From Anastatus disparis (taxonomy: Eukaryota > Arthropoda > Insecta > Hymenoptera > Eupelmidae): a DNA stretch of 64,000 bases. Made by a program: the position numbers and the translations under genes. Positions 1 through 12,564 of this stretch are shown here, in pieces. Location of the stretch: assembly GCA_017163975.1 (NCBI GenBank), contig JAFFSR010000017.1, positions 248,001 through 312,000 of the forward strand, written 5' to 3'. How positions within the stretch are numbered: the stretch's first letter is position 1; each line of letters starts with the position of its first letter. Below the pieces are notes generated by a model. The model saw nothing but the letters and a program-made list of their open reading frames with translations. It ran no database searches and was not told the origin of the DNA.

Positions 1-351
1 TCTCATTCTTATTTTATTTATTTTAGTCGAATAATATGTGTAGTTATTTCCTGGAGCGAACCTAGTCTTCAAGTGCTTAATTAGATTTTCCACTGTATCA
101 AAGGAGTGGCCATAGGTGCAGTCTCGGGCGCTTCCTTGCAACTTTCTCAACAATGCCCTTACATATTGTATTTCCTGTCCTTTTAGAATCTGCGCTTTTC
201 CGTTTCTTATATCTTGTATGAAATCTTTAAACGGCATATTATGATCGTTAAAATTTCTTAGTCCCGTTATAGCGCTTTGCAGTGCGAAGCTGCTAGCCAG
301 TGCTGTCATCATCGCAACAGATCCATTATCTTCCACTACTTCGTTTACCAT
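1..351 (-). CDS. Partial gag-like protein of a Ty3/gypsy-type LTR retrotransposon, running off the left edge
   Basis: An open minus-strand frame starts at an ATG at 349-351 and stays open for 117 codons to the window edge. It encodes a mixed helical sequence containing RALLRKLQGSARD and then LKTRFAPGNN followed by YY, a pattern typical of insect gypsy-type gag (capsid) proteins. Its role would be to assemble the retrotransposon particle. It lies downstream, in the minus direction, of a primer binding site and an LTR at 6426-7399, which supports one element in the same orientation. The C-terminus, protease and polymerase would lie outside the window. The gap of about 6 kb between LTR and gag is unusually long. 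Assignment to gypsy rather than another LTR group rests on these few motifs. Confidence 0.65.
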   Translation of the reverse strand, partial: MVNEVVEDNGSVAMMTALASSFALQSAITGLRNFNDHNMPFKDFIQDIRNGKAQILKGQEIQYVRALLRKLQGSARDCTYGHSFDTVENLIKHLKTRFAPGNNYTYYSTKINKIRMR

Positions 352-3300
352 TTTTTTACAACGGTTTGTCCGTATAATAATTCCATAATACGTCCTAGAA
401 GTCAGTGTAATTGGTAACATGTTTAGTCACAGTATGATATTTAAAACTTGCTATTACTGAAAGTGTCTATCTTTATTCTATTATATCTTTATTTAACACC
501 TGTAAATATCTAACAACTACCAATATTTCTGAATGATATCCCCCCTTACTTAAAAAAATCGTCGTCTCGGCGATTTCTAAATTATTAAAAACTAAAGTTT
601 CGTAATTTATTTTTTTATTTTAATAATTAGTATATAAATTTTTCAAAATTCCATTTCTATAATTTAAAAAAAAATTTTTCTCTATTAGGCTTTCTTAAAA
701 AAAAATTCAGTATTTAATATTAATCCTTGTTCTAGTATTCACTAGTATACAAAAAGAAATTATTATTTCGAAAAAAATTTATTGTAAAAATTTTAAATAA
801 AAACTGCGTATTTCAAAGTGCAAGTCAATAACTTTTTAAATGATTATTTGAATTTTCACTACGATGCTAATTAAAATTTTGTTAGAATAGAAAAGAATTA
901 AAAGGTAGATAAAATTTATTCTATTAATTAACTTGATTTAAATTTTAATGAAAATCAAAAAGAAATAGTAATTATAATTAAAAAATTTCTAATACAAAAT
1001 ACCGTCTTTAAAAATAAAATTATTGTCCAGAATACTTTATGATAATAAAAATAAAATTTAAACATAAAAAAAAATTTTTTTTGATTATGATTGTAATGAT
1101 TTTAGTTAATTGTTAACGATTTGAATAATTGTAATTAAATTTGCAAAGCAAATAAGGTGTATATTTAATTTCAAACAAATATTATTAGAATCAAGAAGAA
1201 ATATTTTTAATAAATATTCAAAATTAACAAAACATTCTTTTCAAAAAATTTTTTAATTAAATTTTGCATAGAAGTTTTCAAGATTATAAATAAAATAGAG
1301 TAAAATTTTCAAAAAATATTTAGTTATTTCGTTTTAAAATATTATATGTATTTTACCTTAATAATAGAAAAAATTTAGACTGCAGAATCTAGTTGCTGCT
1401 TTGCCACTTAAACTTTAAGTATTCAAAAATGTTAAAATTATTTTAAAGTAACTAACGATGCTCATCAAATGATGTCAATATTCAGACTGTGTGCGCGACA
1501 ATGGCTACTACCAAATATACCCATAAGGCGGTTTAAAAGAGAATTATATTTATTTGTTACTAACAGAATTTATTACGATGCTCCCTTCTTTTAACGCGGT
1601 GCTACATTAGTTTATGTTTTAAAAGGTGGGGATAATTCTCCGACTTTTTGTTATATTTGATATTTCCCCCCCTCTTTTTTTTAATTATGCAAGATTGTTA
1701 ATTTTTTTTTATTTAACCTTAAGTGACTGCCTTATATTTTTTTAAATTATTAATTCATTTTATAAAAAAAAATTTATTTCAATATTATTACTTTTTGGAA
1801 TATTTTAGATAATATGCATATTACTTAATTTATTCGATTATTTTATTTATTCATTAATATTATTTCATCATTTATTTTACATCATTTTTCTTGTAATATT
1901 TCATTTTTTCAATCGCATAAAATCACTGCAGTGTCCCCCCTTTTAATGAATTTATAAGTCGCATCTGAACTTATTAAATTCCGCAGTTGCTGAACCATCT
2001 GTTTAGCTAAGAATCACATATGTTTTCTTTTCTTTTTCGTTTAATGATTCTTGATAGTCCTTCAATATTCTAGATTTTTAATTGTCATCTTTTACAATAA
2101 TCTATGAATCCTGGGCTCATCAATGCAGTGGGGACATATGACGATGTCACCTTTTACTTTTCTATAGAATTACTGCATCACTTAATTCTAATTCCCCTTT
2201 TAATTTTATTATTCATTTTATTTTAATTATGGTGGCATTTTTCAAACTTTTTCATTTGCCTATATATTCATATCATTTTTATTTTTATTCACGTATTTCC
2301 CCGAAAATGGGCTATTATCGAAAATTGGTTTCTAGTGCTGCATATCGTGCACTATATACAGAACACAACCTTTCTCAACCTGATACTTCCAGCCAGGTGC
2401 TTAAGAAGTTTTTCTAACTATGCCCCCCACTTTTTAAATTATGCATATTATCCTTATTAAAGTAAATAATAAATTTTTAAATGTATATATTTCTTTTCAA
2501 TTTTTCTTTAGTTAACATTCAGTTTATTTAAATTATTTTTCGATTACGTTCATATTGATGTCGTCACTTAAGTTTCGGTATTAGCAGTAAATTTATTGTC
2601 TATGTTATTTTTATCTTTGTTTTAATTATTTAGTTTTAATTCAATTACGAAAAATATTACTTTTTACAAAGTGCTTCAGCTTAAATATTGAAGTGAAAAA
2701 AATATATTGCAACTTTTATTTTAAAGTAAATATGATTCCCTCTTTCTATCAGATTCGTTTTTTTTTTATTGTACGCAAAAAAAAAAATTCGAAATTTTAG
2801 CAAATTTTGTTCACGGTTAAAAAGAGTTATATTTCAGTGCTTCAAAAAAATGCTGATGTATGTGAGAAAAAAAAAATAAATTTCAGCGTTGTCTATACGA
2901 TATTCTTTTTGGTTTCGAGTTTTGTTAATTTGATATTAAAACTTTTATAGTTAATGTAATCTAATATTTTTTTTATTTGGAATATTATATGTGCATCCTG
3001 TTATAAATTGCAAACTATCAAAAGAATTTTGATGTATTTGCTTTGGCTACAAATTACTGTGTGAAATAAAATTTTAAGTTATCAAATAGAAAGAGTAAAA
3101 TTTTGTAAAAATGGATATTCGAAAAATAAAGTTTTCGTTTTGTTTTCTTACATAAATTTTCGTTAGTTATAATCTATCAAAACCAGTCATTAATATTCTG
3201 TAAATAAAAACATTTCATTTTCCGATTAAAAAGGAAAATTGCTATTGATGTTTATTTTTGAAACGAAACGAAAATTTGATAATTAACAAAACCCCTCTAT

Positions 3301-6300
3301 GACATTATTTAACTTTATTAGCTAGAGAAAAGAATTTAATGTCTAATTTACATGAAAAAATAATTAAATAAGATAGTTTGTTAAATTTTACCCATTAAGA
3401 AATTTCTGTTTCATTTAAGGTAAATTTGGCGTTAAAATTTTTCATACTTGAAGCTATTATTTTTTTTTTTTCAACCGTATTAAAATTTTGATTTAGTGTT
3501 GCTATCTTTTTATTTTTTTCTATAATAACTATTCGTCTTCTTAGCGTTGGTTTATTTATGAATTTTTATCTTAAATTATTTTTCTTGTTTCTTCTTTGGT
3601 TTCTTCATATTCTTATTTTTATTTTTAAAACGAGAGAAAATTACAATTTGTTCTTTTCCCTTTTTAGTTTTCGCTGCCTAATCTTGACTAACTATTGCTT
3701 CCGGCTAGTACTTGAGCGATGGGCCTACTCATCCCTCTTTCTAGCGTTCCACAATAGCCGTATGGCTGAAAACATATTATAACAGAAAAATATATTTCAT
3801 GTTAGTTATATATTAAAATATTTTAAATATATTTTTATATGAAATAAATGCGAAAATAAATATTTTTGACAAAAATATTGGATTAAATAAAAGTCAGGTT
3901 TATAGTAAAACAGGTGACGCATTGAGTGTTAAACTTGTATGTATTAATATTATCAAAATTGAATTTTATTTGGCAAATCTGACTATTTAAATACTAAATA
4001 TAAATAATATTTATAGATAAAATATTGAACTAAAGATGCAAAAAGACAACGTGTTAATTTAATTACTAATAAATATTTTAGATTTCTCTTTTATTTTTCT
4101 ATCCAACAGATATATCTGTGAATTTCAATGCGAATTCAAGCTAGATTTTACATTTTAATGACTTCAATGCTATTTTAATTAAAAATAATTTTCATGCTAT
4201 ATATATATATATATATATGCAAGGTAAAAATTTATCTTATTTTAAAGAAAATTTACAACTCTGGAGGTTATTAATCAATGTTTTCAGTATTAATCTTATA
4301 AAATTTTGGTATTTTAAGTAATATATGCAAATGCTATATGTAAATATTCGCTTTTAATTACATTTAGTCAAAAAGATTGCAATTTAACTGATTCTAATAG
4401 CTATTTAAACCAATTTATAAAATTGCGCATTTGAAAACGCATGGATATTTAATTTTTATTTGCAAGATATTTCAAGTGGCCTTGAAAACAGCAAGCCCAA
4501 TTACAGTATGTTTGCTCTCACTGCAGCAAGCTTGAACGAAGTTAAGTCACGTGGTACTAGCCTCACTGAAGGAGCTAGGCGCACGGTGCCTGTGTTACAT
4601 ACCATTTGTTGAATATCATAATTAATTCTTTATTTACTCGAATTATTACAATTTCTTGCAGGTTTTGGTAATTTTCTAATTAAGATTAATAATATCAGTC
4701 ATTATTTAACTATTTGAAAGGCAAATTGGGTATAGTACTGTTAATGAAATTTTCATTTTTATACAAAATTTGTTCAGATTTGATGGAAGACTAGACTAAA
4801 TTTCCATTTCGCAGTTTACAAATTAATGTTATAAGTTCTTTTATTCTGAGTTGACTTAAACTTTGATTTGCTTATTTTCCGTTTAGACAATTAGAAAAAA
4901 AAAATAAAAATTTATAGTTTTTAGCATTACTTAATTCGATAACAATTTTAGTTGTATGTTGAATAATTTTAATTAAAAAAAAATGTTTGTAAGTCAAATT
5001 TAAATTCTTATTGAGTATTAAAAGTTTTAATAAATTTAGTTGCAGACTTGTTTATTCTTAAAGAATGTTTTTAGTTGTTATTTATAGAATTTATTTAGTT
5101 TTAACTTTTTCAACTGTTAAGCAGCATATACTAAAAGGTTGTATGTAAAAGTTCTATAATTCGTAACAAATTATAAAAAATTAATTTCTAAACAACAAAA
5201 ACGATTATTTATATTACATATTAAAAATCAATTTTTTTTTCAAAATTCAATTTCGTATGGTAATAAATTATTTATTAATGGAAAACTGGTACTCATTAAC
5301 TGTTTTAATAAAGAATATTACTATGCAAACTTTTCTTTGTAAAGCTATGAACAAAAAAAAATTCTGATTTATGTTATTAGTTTAAATATAAATTCTATCT
5401 ATATTAAACTTTATTAAAATAATTAGTTTTTTTTTTAATTTATTTTAACTTGTTGAACGTCCCTGCATAAAACGTAAATAAATGGGAAGCTTTTAATCGG
5501 TTTAGAAAAATTTAGTATTCTGAAAAAATGTTCCACCTTTTGAAAATCTAATATAGATTTCTTAATAGGTTTAAGAAGTTCCTTTTAACAATTAATGAAA
5601 ATGTTAAATGTGCAAAAGACACTTTAAATATGCATTAAATTTTGTTTACAAAATTTTGTTATACATTCTTTACAAAATTAATATGAAAAATGAAAAATAG
5701 CATATCTGATTTTTACAACAGAAGTTTTATGAATGAAAATGAAATTTATTCACTCTTGTCAAAAACTTTACAGAATTTACTCAACAATTTATTTTAACTT
5801 AAAATCTTATTTAAATCAAAATTTTATTTAATTTTTATGAAGATTTAAGAATAATTTATTGACAGTTTATTTATTGCAATTTTAATGTAAACCCTTTCTA
5901 AGACTGGCTGTTTTTAAAGGAAAATGAATTTATTATTTTCACTCTTAAACCGCACACTTTCCTGATCCGTCGGCGAATGGTTTTTATTTCTTTCTCATTT
6001 TAGTTTTTTTAGCTTTTAATAATGTTGAAATTTATTTATTTTTTATTTGTTTATTAATTATTTGTAATTACACTTTGTTTTACACAAAAAGTTTTTTTTT
6101 TCTTAATTTTAAATTTGTTCAGCTTTAAAAGTCGCCTTTATTTAAAATTTTTATGAATTCACTTTAAAATTTTACGCGCGGTATCCCCCCTTTTAAAACA
6201 TATTTATTACTGGTTAATTACTTTAACACTTTAAACTTTTTTTTCACTTTTTTCACTTTTTTCACTTATTACACTAATTTTTTTTAACTTTTAGATAGCA

Positions 6301-6425
6301 TTTTCACTCATAGCTAGGCCGTCGGTCCGATACCGTCGCTAAGCGCATACGTGCCAGCGTACTGTCATTCACAGGATTATCGTAGGATGTTAATCCTTTG
6401 ATAATCTTTTTACCGAAATGAGCCC
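352..6425 (-). other. Very long AT-rich untranslated leader of the LTR retrotransposon
   Basis: No convincing coding region lies between the gag start and the primer binding site. The two short open frames here (about 2.2 and 3.6 kb) are low-complexity and have no recognisable motif. The sequence is AT-rich with homopolymer runs and a (TA)n tract near 4199-4220. Five runs of 6-7 C (at about 540, 1666, 1935, 2423 and 6185) read on the element's sense strand as A-rich sequence followed by six or more G, resembling polypurine tracts. Less AT-rich patches occur near 4490-4610 and 6305-6430. Nested insertions inside the leader are possible but I could not delimit any. Confidence 0.4.
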
Positions 6426-6443
6426 CACTACGTTCGGGCGCCA
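6426..6443 (-). other. Primer binding site, tRNA-Lys type
   Basis: On the minus strand the sequence TGGCGCCCGAACGTAGTG begins six bases after the end of the LTR. The first 12 bases match the TGGCGCCCGAAC complement of a lysine tRNA 3' end. This is where reverse transcription would be primed. Its position directly beside the LTR fixes the element's orientation as minus. Confidence 0.75.
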
Positions 6444-6449
6444 AAATTT

Positions 6450-7399
6450 TGTTAGGGGCTTTTCCGGATTAGAAAATCCCCGGAAAAACCCTTCACAATA
6501 TTTTTTAAAACTAAAGAATGCAAATTCAAACTTATAAAATAATAGGCTATGATATGATTCATTGTGCACATAATATATTAAGTTTGAATAAATTCTATTA
6601 ATTCAATTTTTTTAATAAATTCAAAATGTTAATTTACACATTCAGTAATTATTAATAAAACTAAAATGAAAATAATAACAAAAATACAACTTAATTAATT
6701 ACAATGAGTATAAAGTTGTTCAAATTAAATGTAAGAATTACAAGCATCACTCTACTTTTACTTAGTAATTTGCATGTCATAAGAAAAATGATTATTAATT
6801 ATCATTTAAACTTATCTCTGTGGAATTTCCCTGGCTTCTTGTACGGCGTCCTCATCATTCGATAGATGATTTGGTGTACTGCGTAACATTACTTTGAAAC
6901 TGAATTTAATTACGATCAAACGTGAACAATTTAAAAATGAAACTGAAAGAAAATCATTAAATTTAATCAATGTGATTGCCACACGCGCCTACCTCGCGTC
7001 CGCCAGTCCATGGCTAGCCTAAAAGCCATCGTCTATATGATGCTGAAGTAGATCAAGCCGGTGCGCTTCCGCATGTCCCTAGCAAGAGAGAGACTTAATC
7101 GCGCGACCAAAGTCACGACAGTAGCTATGCTCATCCCGCTACTTAATTAAAAGTAGGAGAGAGTCAAGCTATGTCATTGGTGCATCATTGTATAACCACT
7201 AGCAACAAGCACTGCAGGTAGCTGCACGTGTTGCATGGTCAGCACAATGCTCACGTTGGTAATATCAAAAGTGTTACTCGATATTTTTTTAAGCGAAGGT
7301 AACATCTTTAATACATTAGATTTTACAAAGTTATAAAATCTAATTAAAAATTTATTAAATAAATAAATTAAATTAAAAATTCATTTGTGTCACTTAACA
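6450..7399 (-). repeat. 950 bp 5' long terminal repeat
   Basis: The repeat begins TGTTAG on the plus strand and ends CTTAACA, giving the TG...CA ends and short inverted repeat of an LTR. On the left it abuts the primer binding site. On the right it abuts sequence that aligns with the second Helitron copy at about 55250, so the element inserted into that Helitron at position 7399. It contains a less AT-rich block near 6960-7260 that probably holds promoter or R-region signals. The partner LTR lies outside the window, so the target duplication cannot be checked. Confidence 0.75.
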
Positions 7400-8205
7400 C
7401 TCCATTTTTAATTGATTTTATTTTTTATATCTTAATATTTCCAATTTTTTTTTTTTTAATTTGGGTTTTCTTCTTTCATTTTTATGTAAGCTCTTTTCTT
7501 ACGTGTAGCTTCATTTGTACGTATTCGTTCTATTTTATCAGTACCCTTTTTTATCTTTGATTTATTGATGTTATTTTAGTATTTTTTAATTTTTCTTCAT
7601 ATTTATTGAGTTGTTTTTCTTTGATTTTTATATAATCTTCTTTCTTACGTAAAGCCTCATTCGCACGTATTTGTACCAATTCATCAGTACTCATTATTTC
7701 CTTGAATTTCAATTTTGTTATCTTAGTATTTTCTAATTTTTCTTTATATTTCTTTGTTTTTTTTCTTTAATTTTTATATAAGCTTCTTTCTTAAGTAAAG
7801 CTTCATTCACACGTATTTGTTCCAATTTATCAGTACTCATTGTTTCCTTGAATTTCAATTTTGTTATCTTAGTATTTTTTAATTTTTCTTTATATTTTTT
7901 CAGTTGTTTTTCTTTAATTTTTATATAAGTTTCTTTCTTGCGTAAAGCCTCATTCGCACGTATTTCTTCCAATTTATCAGTATTCATTGTTTTCTTGAAT
8001 TGCCAATTTGTTATCTTAGTATTTGCTAATTTCTGTTTATATTTATTTGGTTGACCTTTTTTCATTTTCATATAAGCTCTTTTCTTATGTAAAGTTTCTG
8101 AAACACGTCTTAGTTCTAATTTATGATTACTTTTTTTTCGTGCATTTTCACAATAATGTATTTTTCTAAAATTTGTTTATATTTATGTGATTGTTCTGCT
8201 ACCAT
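7400..8205 (-). pseudogene. Lysine-rich repeat N-terminus of a Helitron Rep-helicase protein (copy 1, interrupted)
   Basis: The minus-strand frame appears to start at the ATG at 8203-8205 and encodes tandem repeats of about 49 residues (147 bp). Each contains a variant of YIKIKEKQLKKYKEKLKNTK followed by a segment with TMSTDKLEQIRVNEALLKKE. The longest unbroken piece is 7733-8071 (112 codons). Frameshifts occur near 8150 and near 7690-7730. The same module precedes Rep-helicase in the second copy at 55200-55925, so this is the head of that protein. The rest of the gene is displaced by the LTR retrotransposon at 7399. Highly charged helical repeats suggest a coiled-coil or nucleic-acid-binding region, but that is inference. 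Confidence 0.6.
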
Positions 8206-8273
8206 TTTTCTATTAACAGAATGTCGGAGCTGCAGCAATTGAGTTTTGCTTTTTTTATTTTATTAATATCTTT

Positions 8274-8829
8274 TTAAGGAGGTTGTCAAGTACTGGTCGG
8301 AGACAAAAGTTTTATTGCTCGAAGTATCAAAACAAGCGTCTGCGCGCATGCGCTATAGTTTCAACTTTTGATTCCGACTGTGCTCACACACGTGGCAAGT
8401 TATATATGTACACGCACACACTAGTTACCCCACCACTACTCTCTGTCCGCTTGACGTGCTTAAATTCATACATTTTCTATAGACATTTTCTATTTGTATA
8501 TACGTTTGAGTTGTAATTTTTCGAAAATGGTACTGCTGGTATTTTTTAATTTGTGATCAATATATTCTTTATAAAATTCTAAATTACATATTAGTTTTTG
8601 GTTTAACTCTGACACAAAATAAATTCACAATCATTGAAAATGTCCCTTTTACAGCACGTCAATATAGGGATAACGTGTTAAAATTTGAAACTTTAGAAGT
8701 TTATATCTCAAAAACAGTACCGCTAATGCTTCTAAAAATTTAAAAGCAGGTACATAATGTTATTATAAACATGTGATCAAAATTTCAAGGTAATCTGACA
8801 CAACTCGATTCACTTGATAACCCCCTTAA
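8274..8829. mobile_element. TTAA-flanked MITE, about 548 bp, inserted between Helitron modules
   Basis: TTAA occurs at 8274-8277 and 8826-8829. Just inside, the ends read GGAGGTTGTCAAGT and, reversed, GGGGGTTATCAAGT: a 14 bp terminal inverted repeat with two mismatches. The homologous Helitron at about 55980 lacks the insertion and keeps an altered TCAA at the site. TTAA duplication is the hallmark of piggyBac-like transposition. The interior is less AT-rich at 8283-8460 and has no real coding frame. Confidence 0.75.
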
Positions 8830-9144
8830 ATTCATAAATTAAATGAATATAATGGCTTGTTCCATACTAAAGCTATATTAATACAATCATTTTTGTTAAA
8901 ATAAAAAATCATTTTGACTTGTTATTTTTTTATGAGCTTGGATTGGAAATTAGATATCAAAATCGATAAACCTAACCATAAAATACGATATATTGAAAGT
9001 TTTTATTATAACTTAATGCGTATAATATTTTGGTGGATTTCTTGAGTTGTCCGCACTAGAGTTTAATCTTACAAATTTTTACTTTGTAGCAAAAAAACTT
9101 GATTAAACGTATCGTTTATTCATAAGTAAGAATTGGAAATATTA
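8830..9144 (-). other. Spacer between the Ulp1-like gene and the lysine-rich gene of the Helitron
   Basis: This stretch aligns with 55985-56300 of the second copy and shows no coding frame in either. It separates the end of the protease gene from the start of the lysine-rich Rep N-terminus, so the two are separate reading frames, not one fusion. Confidence 0.45.
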
Positions 9145-10118
9145 TTAGAAGGCGGGCAGCTTCGTCATGCTCTCAAGTCCTGTTACAAATAAAGCTTCTT
9201 TTTCATCTATTTCTTTTGATTCTTTTTTTTCTTCATTTAATTTAATCTTAACTCTGCTAATTTTACTATCGTTATAATTTGAGAGGATATCATCAATTCC
9301 CATTATATCATTATCTGGTTTTTAAAAATATGCATCTGAAATGTCATGTTCAATTTCCATCAGAATTGTTTCATGATTCGAATTCTTTTGTTTACGATAC
9401 ATTTCAATGATCTTTTTTTGTTCTGCCAATAAATGCATTTGTAAGTTTTTTCTAATAGTTCAAGCTCGGCAAAATCAAAATTCAATGGTATTTGATTTAG
9501 ACGTTGCTCATGACAAAAACTCCTCCTTATCATGTCCGGTGGATTATCGTAATTAATATTTGCATTATTATAATTTTGCAGAACTGGAAACATTCTTATT
9601 TGTTGCGTTATAAAAATTCTTGATAAACGTAATCGCATTTGAGAAACATCATATCTTAAACAACATGGACCTAAATTATAAAGTATTGCAATAGCAAAAA
9701 CAATTGCAAAAACGCCAGAATCATAATTATCTGTTTCTGATTGTACTGTTTCGAATACTATGCTCAATTCTGATTTGTTTGGAAATAATCTATTTATATA
9801 AATCTTATGCTTATCTCGAAGATATTTAAAATTTAAACTGTCATATATATGAATTACCTTATTATTATAATACACACAAATCCGGTGACCCTTTTCTAAA
9901 TTTCCGAAAAATAATAACTGTACAAATTCTCCATCAATCGGTACTGATTTAATATATTGTGGTTTTTGAATTAGTGAAATTAATTGCATGTTGAATGAGG
10001 TATGCCGGTTTGAAATATTATTAAATTCTAGTATATGAATATCAGTTAACATGAAAGCAATTGCACTATACAATCCCTGCTCTTTAACAATCAATTTATC
10101 TTTCTCAGTCAAAACCAT
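9145..10118 (-). pseudogene. Ulp1/SENP-like C48 cysteine protease of the Helitron (copy 1), catalytic Cys replaced by Ser
   Basis: Starting at the ATG at 10116-10118, the minus frame encodes a Ulp1-type fold. His78 lies in KGHRICVYY, Asp93 in IHIYDSLN, Gln126 in FETVQSE, and then NYDSGVFAIVFA, where the nucleophile position (residue 134, bases 9717-9719) is TCT Ser. The other copy has TGT Cys at this point. Ulp1-family enzymes cleave ubiquitin-like modifiers such as SUMO or process polyproteins. This copy should be inactive. Near 9440 a frameshift ends the long open frame at 9360, and the original C-terminal tail reads on in another frame, with an in-frame TAA near 9325, to a stop at 9145-9147. 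It lies upstream, in the minus direction, of the lysine-rich Rep module in both Helitron copies. Family assignment is firm; the substrate is unknown. Confidence 0.72.
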
Positions 10119-10139
10119 TATTAAAAAAATTTTTTTAAT

Positions 10140-10847
10140 AAAAAACAAAACCGACTTCAAAAAAATGCACTAAAAAGTTACAAATAATTTATAATCTTTA
10201 ATAATTATACGCATAGTACACATCTAACTCAACACATGTGTTGCAAACATATTATAGATTATCTAATTATTTGTAAACAGCACAAACAAATTATATTATT
10301 GTTTAATTCACGAAAAAATATTTTCGAAGTCAGCGTCAAGTTGTTGAATCGTTCTGCACAGATGTAGAATTTGACACTGACTTCAATAATATTTTTTCGT
10401 GAATTAAACAATAATATAATTTGTTTGTGTTGTTTACAAATAATTAGATAATTTATAATATGTTTGCAACACATGTGTTGAGTTAGATGCGTACTATGCG
10501 TATAATTATTAAAGATCATAAATTATTTGTAACTTTTTAGTGCATTTTTTTGAAGTCGGTTTTGTTTTTTGTTAAAAAATTTTTTTTTTGTAACTGTTTA
10601 GTGCATTTTTTTGAAATGGGTTTTGTTTTTTCTTAAGAAATTTTTTAGTGTATCCCCCTACTAAAAGCGCAAATATAGATAGACCCACTAATTATGCTTA
10701 ACTTCCATTATCAATTTATAACGCATGCATTAGTACATTATACCAAGCAATGTATAGGAGGAGAGAGAGAAGGCCCAACGGCACAGTGTCGTTGTGTGTG
10801 CATGTATACATATTGAAGCTTAGGTAAGAGAGGGAGAGCGAGAGAGA

Positions 10848-10911
<64 letters not shown>

Positions 10912-11145
10912 AAACAAAACTCCCAGTTTTCTTAATTTGATAATTGGGTCAGACAAACCGAATATTGGTCCAATAATTATAGGACACGTACGGGACCTTC
11001 CTGCAGACATTCTCCATCAGATAAGAAAAAGTTTTTCCGAATCGGTTAAGAAATGACGGAATTATAAGGTAACAGACATAAAAAAAAAAAAAAAAAAAAA
11101 TTCAGTCGGATTGAGAACCTCCTCCTTTTTGAAGTCGGTTAAAAA
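10140..11145. mobile_element. Insertion with AACCGACTTCAAAAA ends, containing a 430 bp hairpin and a GA microsatellite
   Basis: The second copy of this segment (around 58060) lacks this block. The left end carries AAAACCGACTTCAAAAA and the right end TTTTTGAAGTCGGTT, an inverted pair. Within it, 10140-10570 is a near-perfect hairpin with arms of about 200 bp around a loop of about 30 bp near 10345-10375. The right half has the microsatellite, a poly(A) run at about 11081-11100 and no credible gene. The open frames at 10259-10519 and 10738-11010 come from the hairpin arm and from the microsatellite. Confidence 0.6.
10826..10913. repeat. (GA)n microsatellite
   Basis: A nearly pure GA dinucleotide tract with a few GGGAGAG interruptions lies inside the insertion described above. 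Confidence 0.9.
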
Positions 11146-11393
11146 TTAAAATTCTTTTCAGAATTTCAATTCATTTTCAATGAACTTTTTTCAAAGATAT
11201 TCACAAAAAAATTGCTTTTATATTAAATAATTTAATCTACTGCCTCTTTACTTTAAGAGCTGAAAAATAAAAGAAATTATAATAAATGCTATGAATTAAT
11301 TGTTATATAATAAATAAATAAATAATAATAAAATTTTCAAAAATAATATAACGATAAAAAATGGTTATTTTCGGCAATTATACATTTGTATAT
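11146..11393. other. Flank shared by the two segment copies
   Basis: This non-coding AT-rich stretch aligns closely with 58062-58314 and links the 5' side of the Ulp1-like gene to the foldback elements. The other copy passes directly from here into foldback element A, while this copy is broken by element B. Confidence 0.6.
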
Positions 11394-12564
11394 GGGTCAA
11401 TTCACGTCAAACGGATAATGGCTCTGTTCAAAATTGTAGATTACCAAAAAAATCGTGTATAAGCTTAAAATTTTTGTCTTACACTTTCTTTTGCAATGTG
11501 GCGATTTTAAAAAATCCAAAATGGCGGTTCCAATATTGTGGCTCAAACCTAAAGATTTCATATAAAATTTTCGAAAGATGATTTTAATTCATTCAATTGT
11601 GATTATACGTAGCTTTTCATATCAGAAATCAATTCAGCGTTGAATTTTACATAGGAATGTAGTATTGGACTCGAGGTGAAAAAAATTCACAATGTCATCG
11701 AAAGGTCATATCGAGAAATAATAGTTATTTCTTGAATTACTTATTGATCAATGTTAATTAGTGAGGAAATGAAGATACTGATAGATAACTCGAGTCACTG
11801 AATCAAAATCTGATGTCCGCTTAACTCTATGGGGTATAAAAGATCTTCATCAAGGTCATTTAAAGGTCAAATACCGAACACCTTTTATTATTTGATAAGA
11901 TTAGAACACCTTCAAGTTTGACGTGTTGCTGAATCCGAATCCGGGGTCTGTTGGAGTGTCAAACGACGTAATTACGTAAAAATTAATTAAATATTCAGTG
12001 ACAGAAAATTTTTGTTCTCCAAGAAACAACAGTATGAAACGAATTTTTCTGTAATTACGTCGTTTGACACTCCAACGGGCCTCAAATTCGGATCCAGCAT
12101 CACGTAAAACTTATAGGTATCTTAATCTCATCAAATTATAAAAGATATTCGCGATTTGACCTTCAAATGACCTTGATAGAGACCGGTAGGGTTAAGCGGA
12201 TATCAGATTTGGATTCAGTGACTCGAGTTACCTATCAGTATCTTCATTTTCTCACTAATCAACATTGATTAATGAGTTATTCGAGAAATAACTATTATTT
12301 CCCAATATAACCTTCTGATGATATTGTAAATTTTTTTTACCTCGAGTGCAATACTATATTTCTATGTAAAATTGAACGCTAAATTGATTTCCGATATAAA
12401 AAAATACGTATAATCACATTTAAATAAATAAAAATCAGTTTTCGAAAATTTTTTATGAAATCTCTAGGTTTGAGCCACCATATTGGAGAATTTTCGAAAT
12501 CGTTACATTGCAAAAGAAAGTAGAGTGTAAGACGAAAATTTTGAGCCCATACACGATTATATAT
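11394..12564. mobile_element. Foldback element B in a TATAT target
   Basis: The left arm near 11450-11500 is the reverse complement of 12507-12558, and inner arms such as TGGAGTGTCAAACGACGTA (about 11952) pair with the region near 12070, so most of the element folds on itself around about 12010. It begins TATATGGGTCAATTCAC. The homologous segment at 58310 lacks it. The left arm has about 60 bp with no partner on the right, perhaps lost when neighbouring element A inserted or through later deletion. No gene. Confidence 0.65.

Noticed and set aside
2229..3782. Frames of 62 and 74 codons in the retrotransposon leader
   Set aside because: Low-complexity Phe/Leu/Tyr composition expected by chance in T-rich DNA; no motif or start context.
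10259..10519. 86-codon frame
   Set aside because: Lies across the arms of a hairpin, and its second half mirrors its first.
10738..11010. 90-codon frame with a Ser-Leu repeat
   Set aside because: Read from a GA microsatellite.
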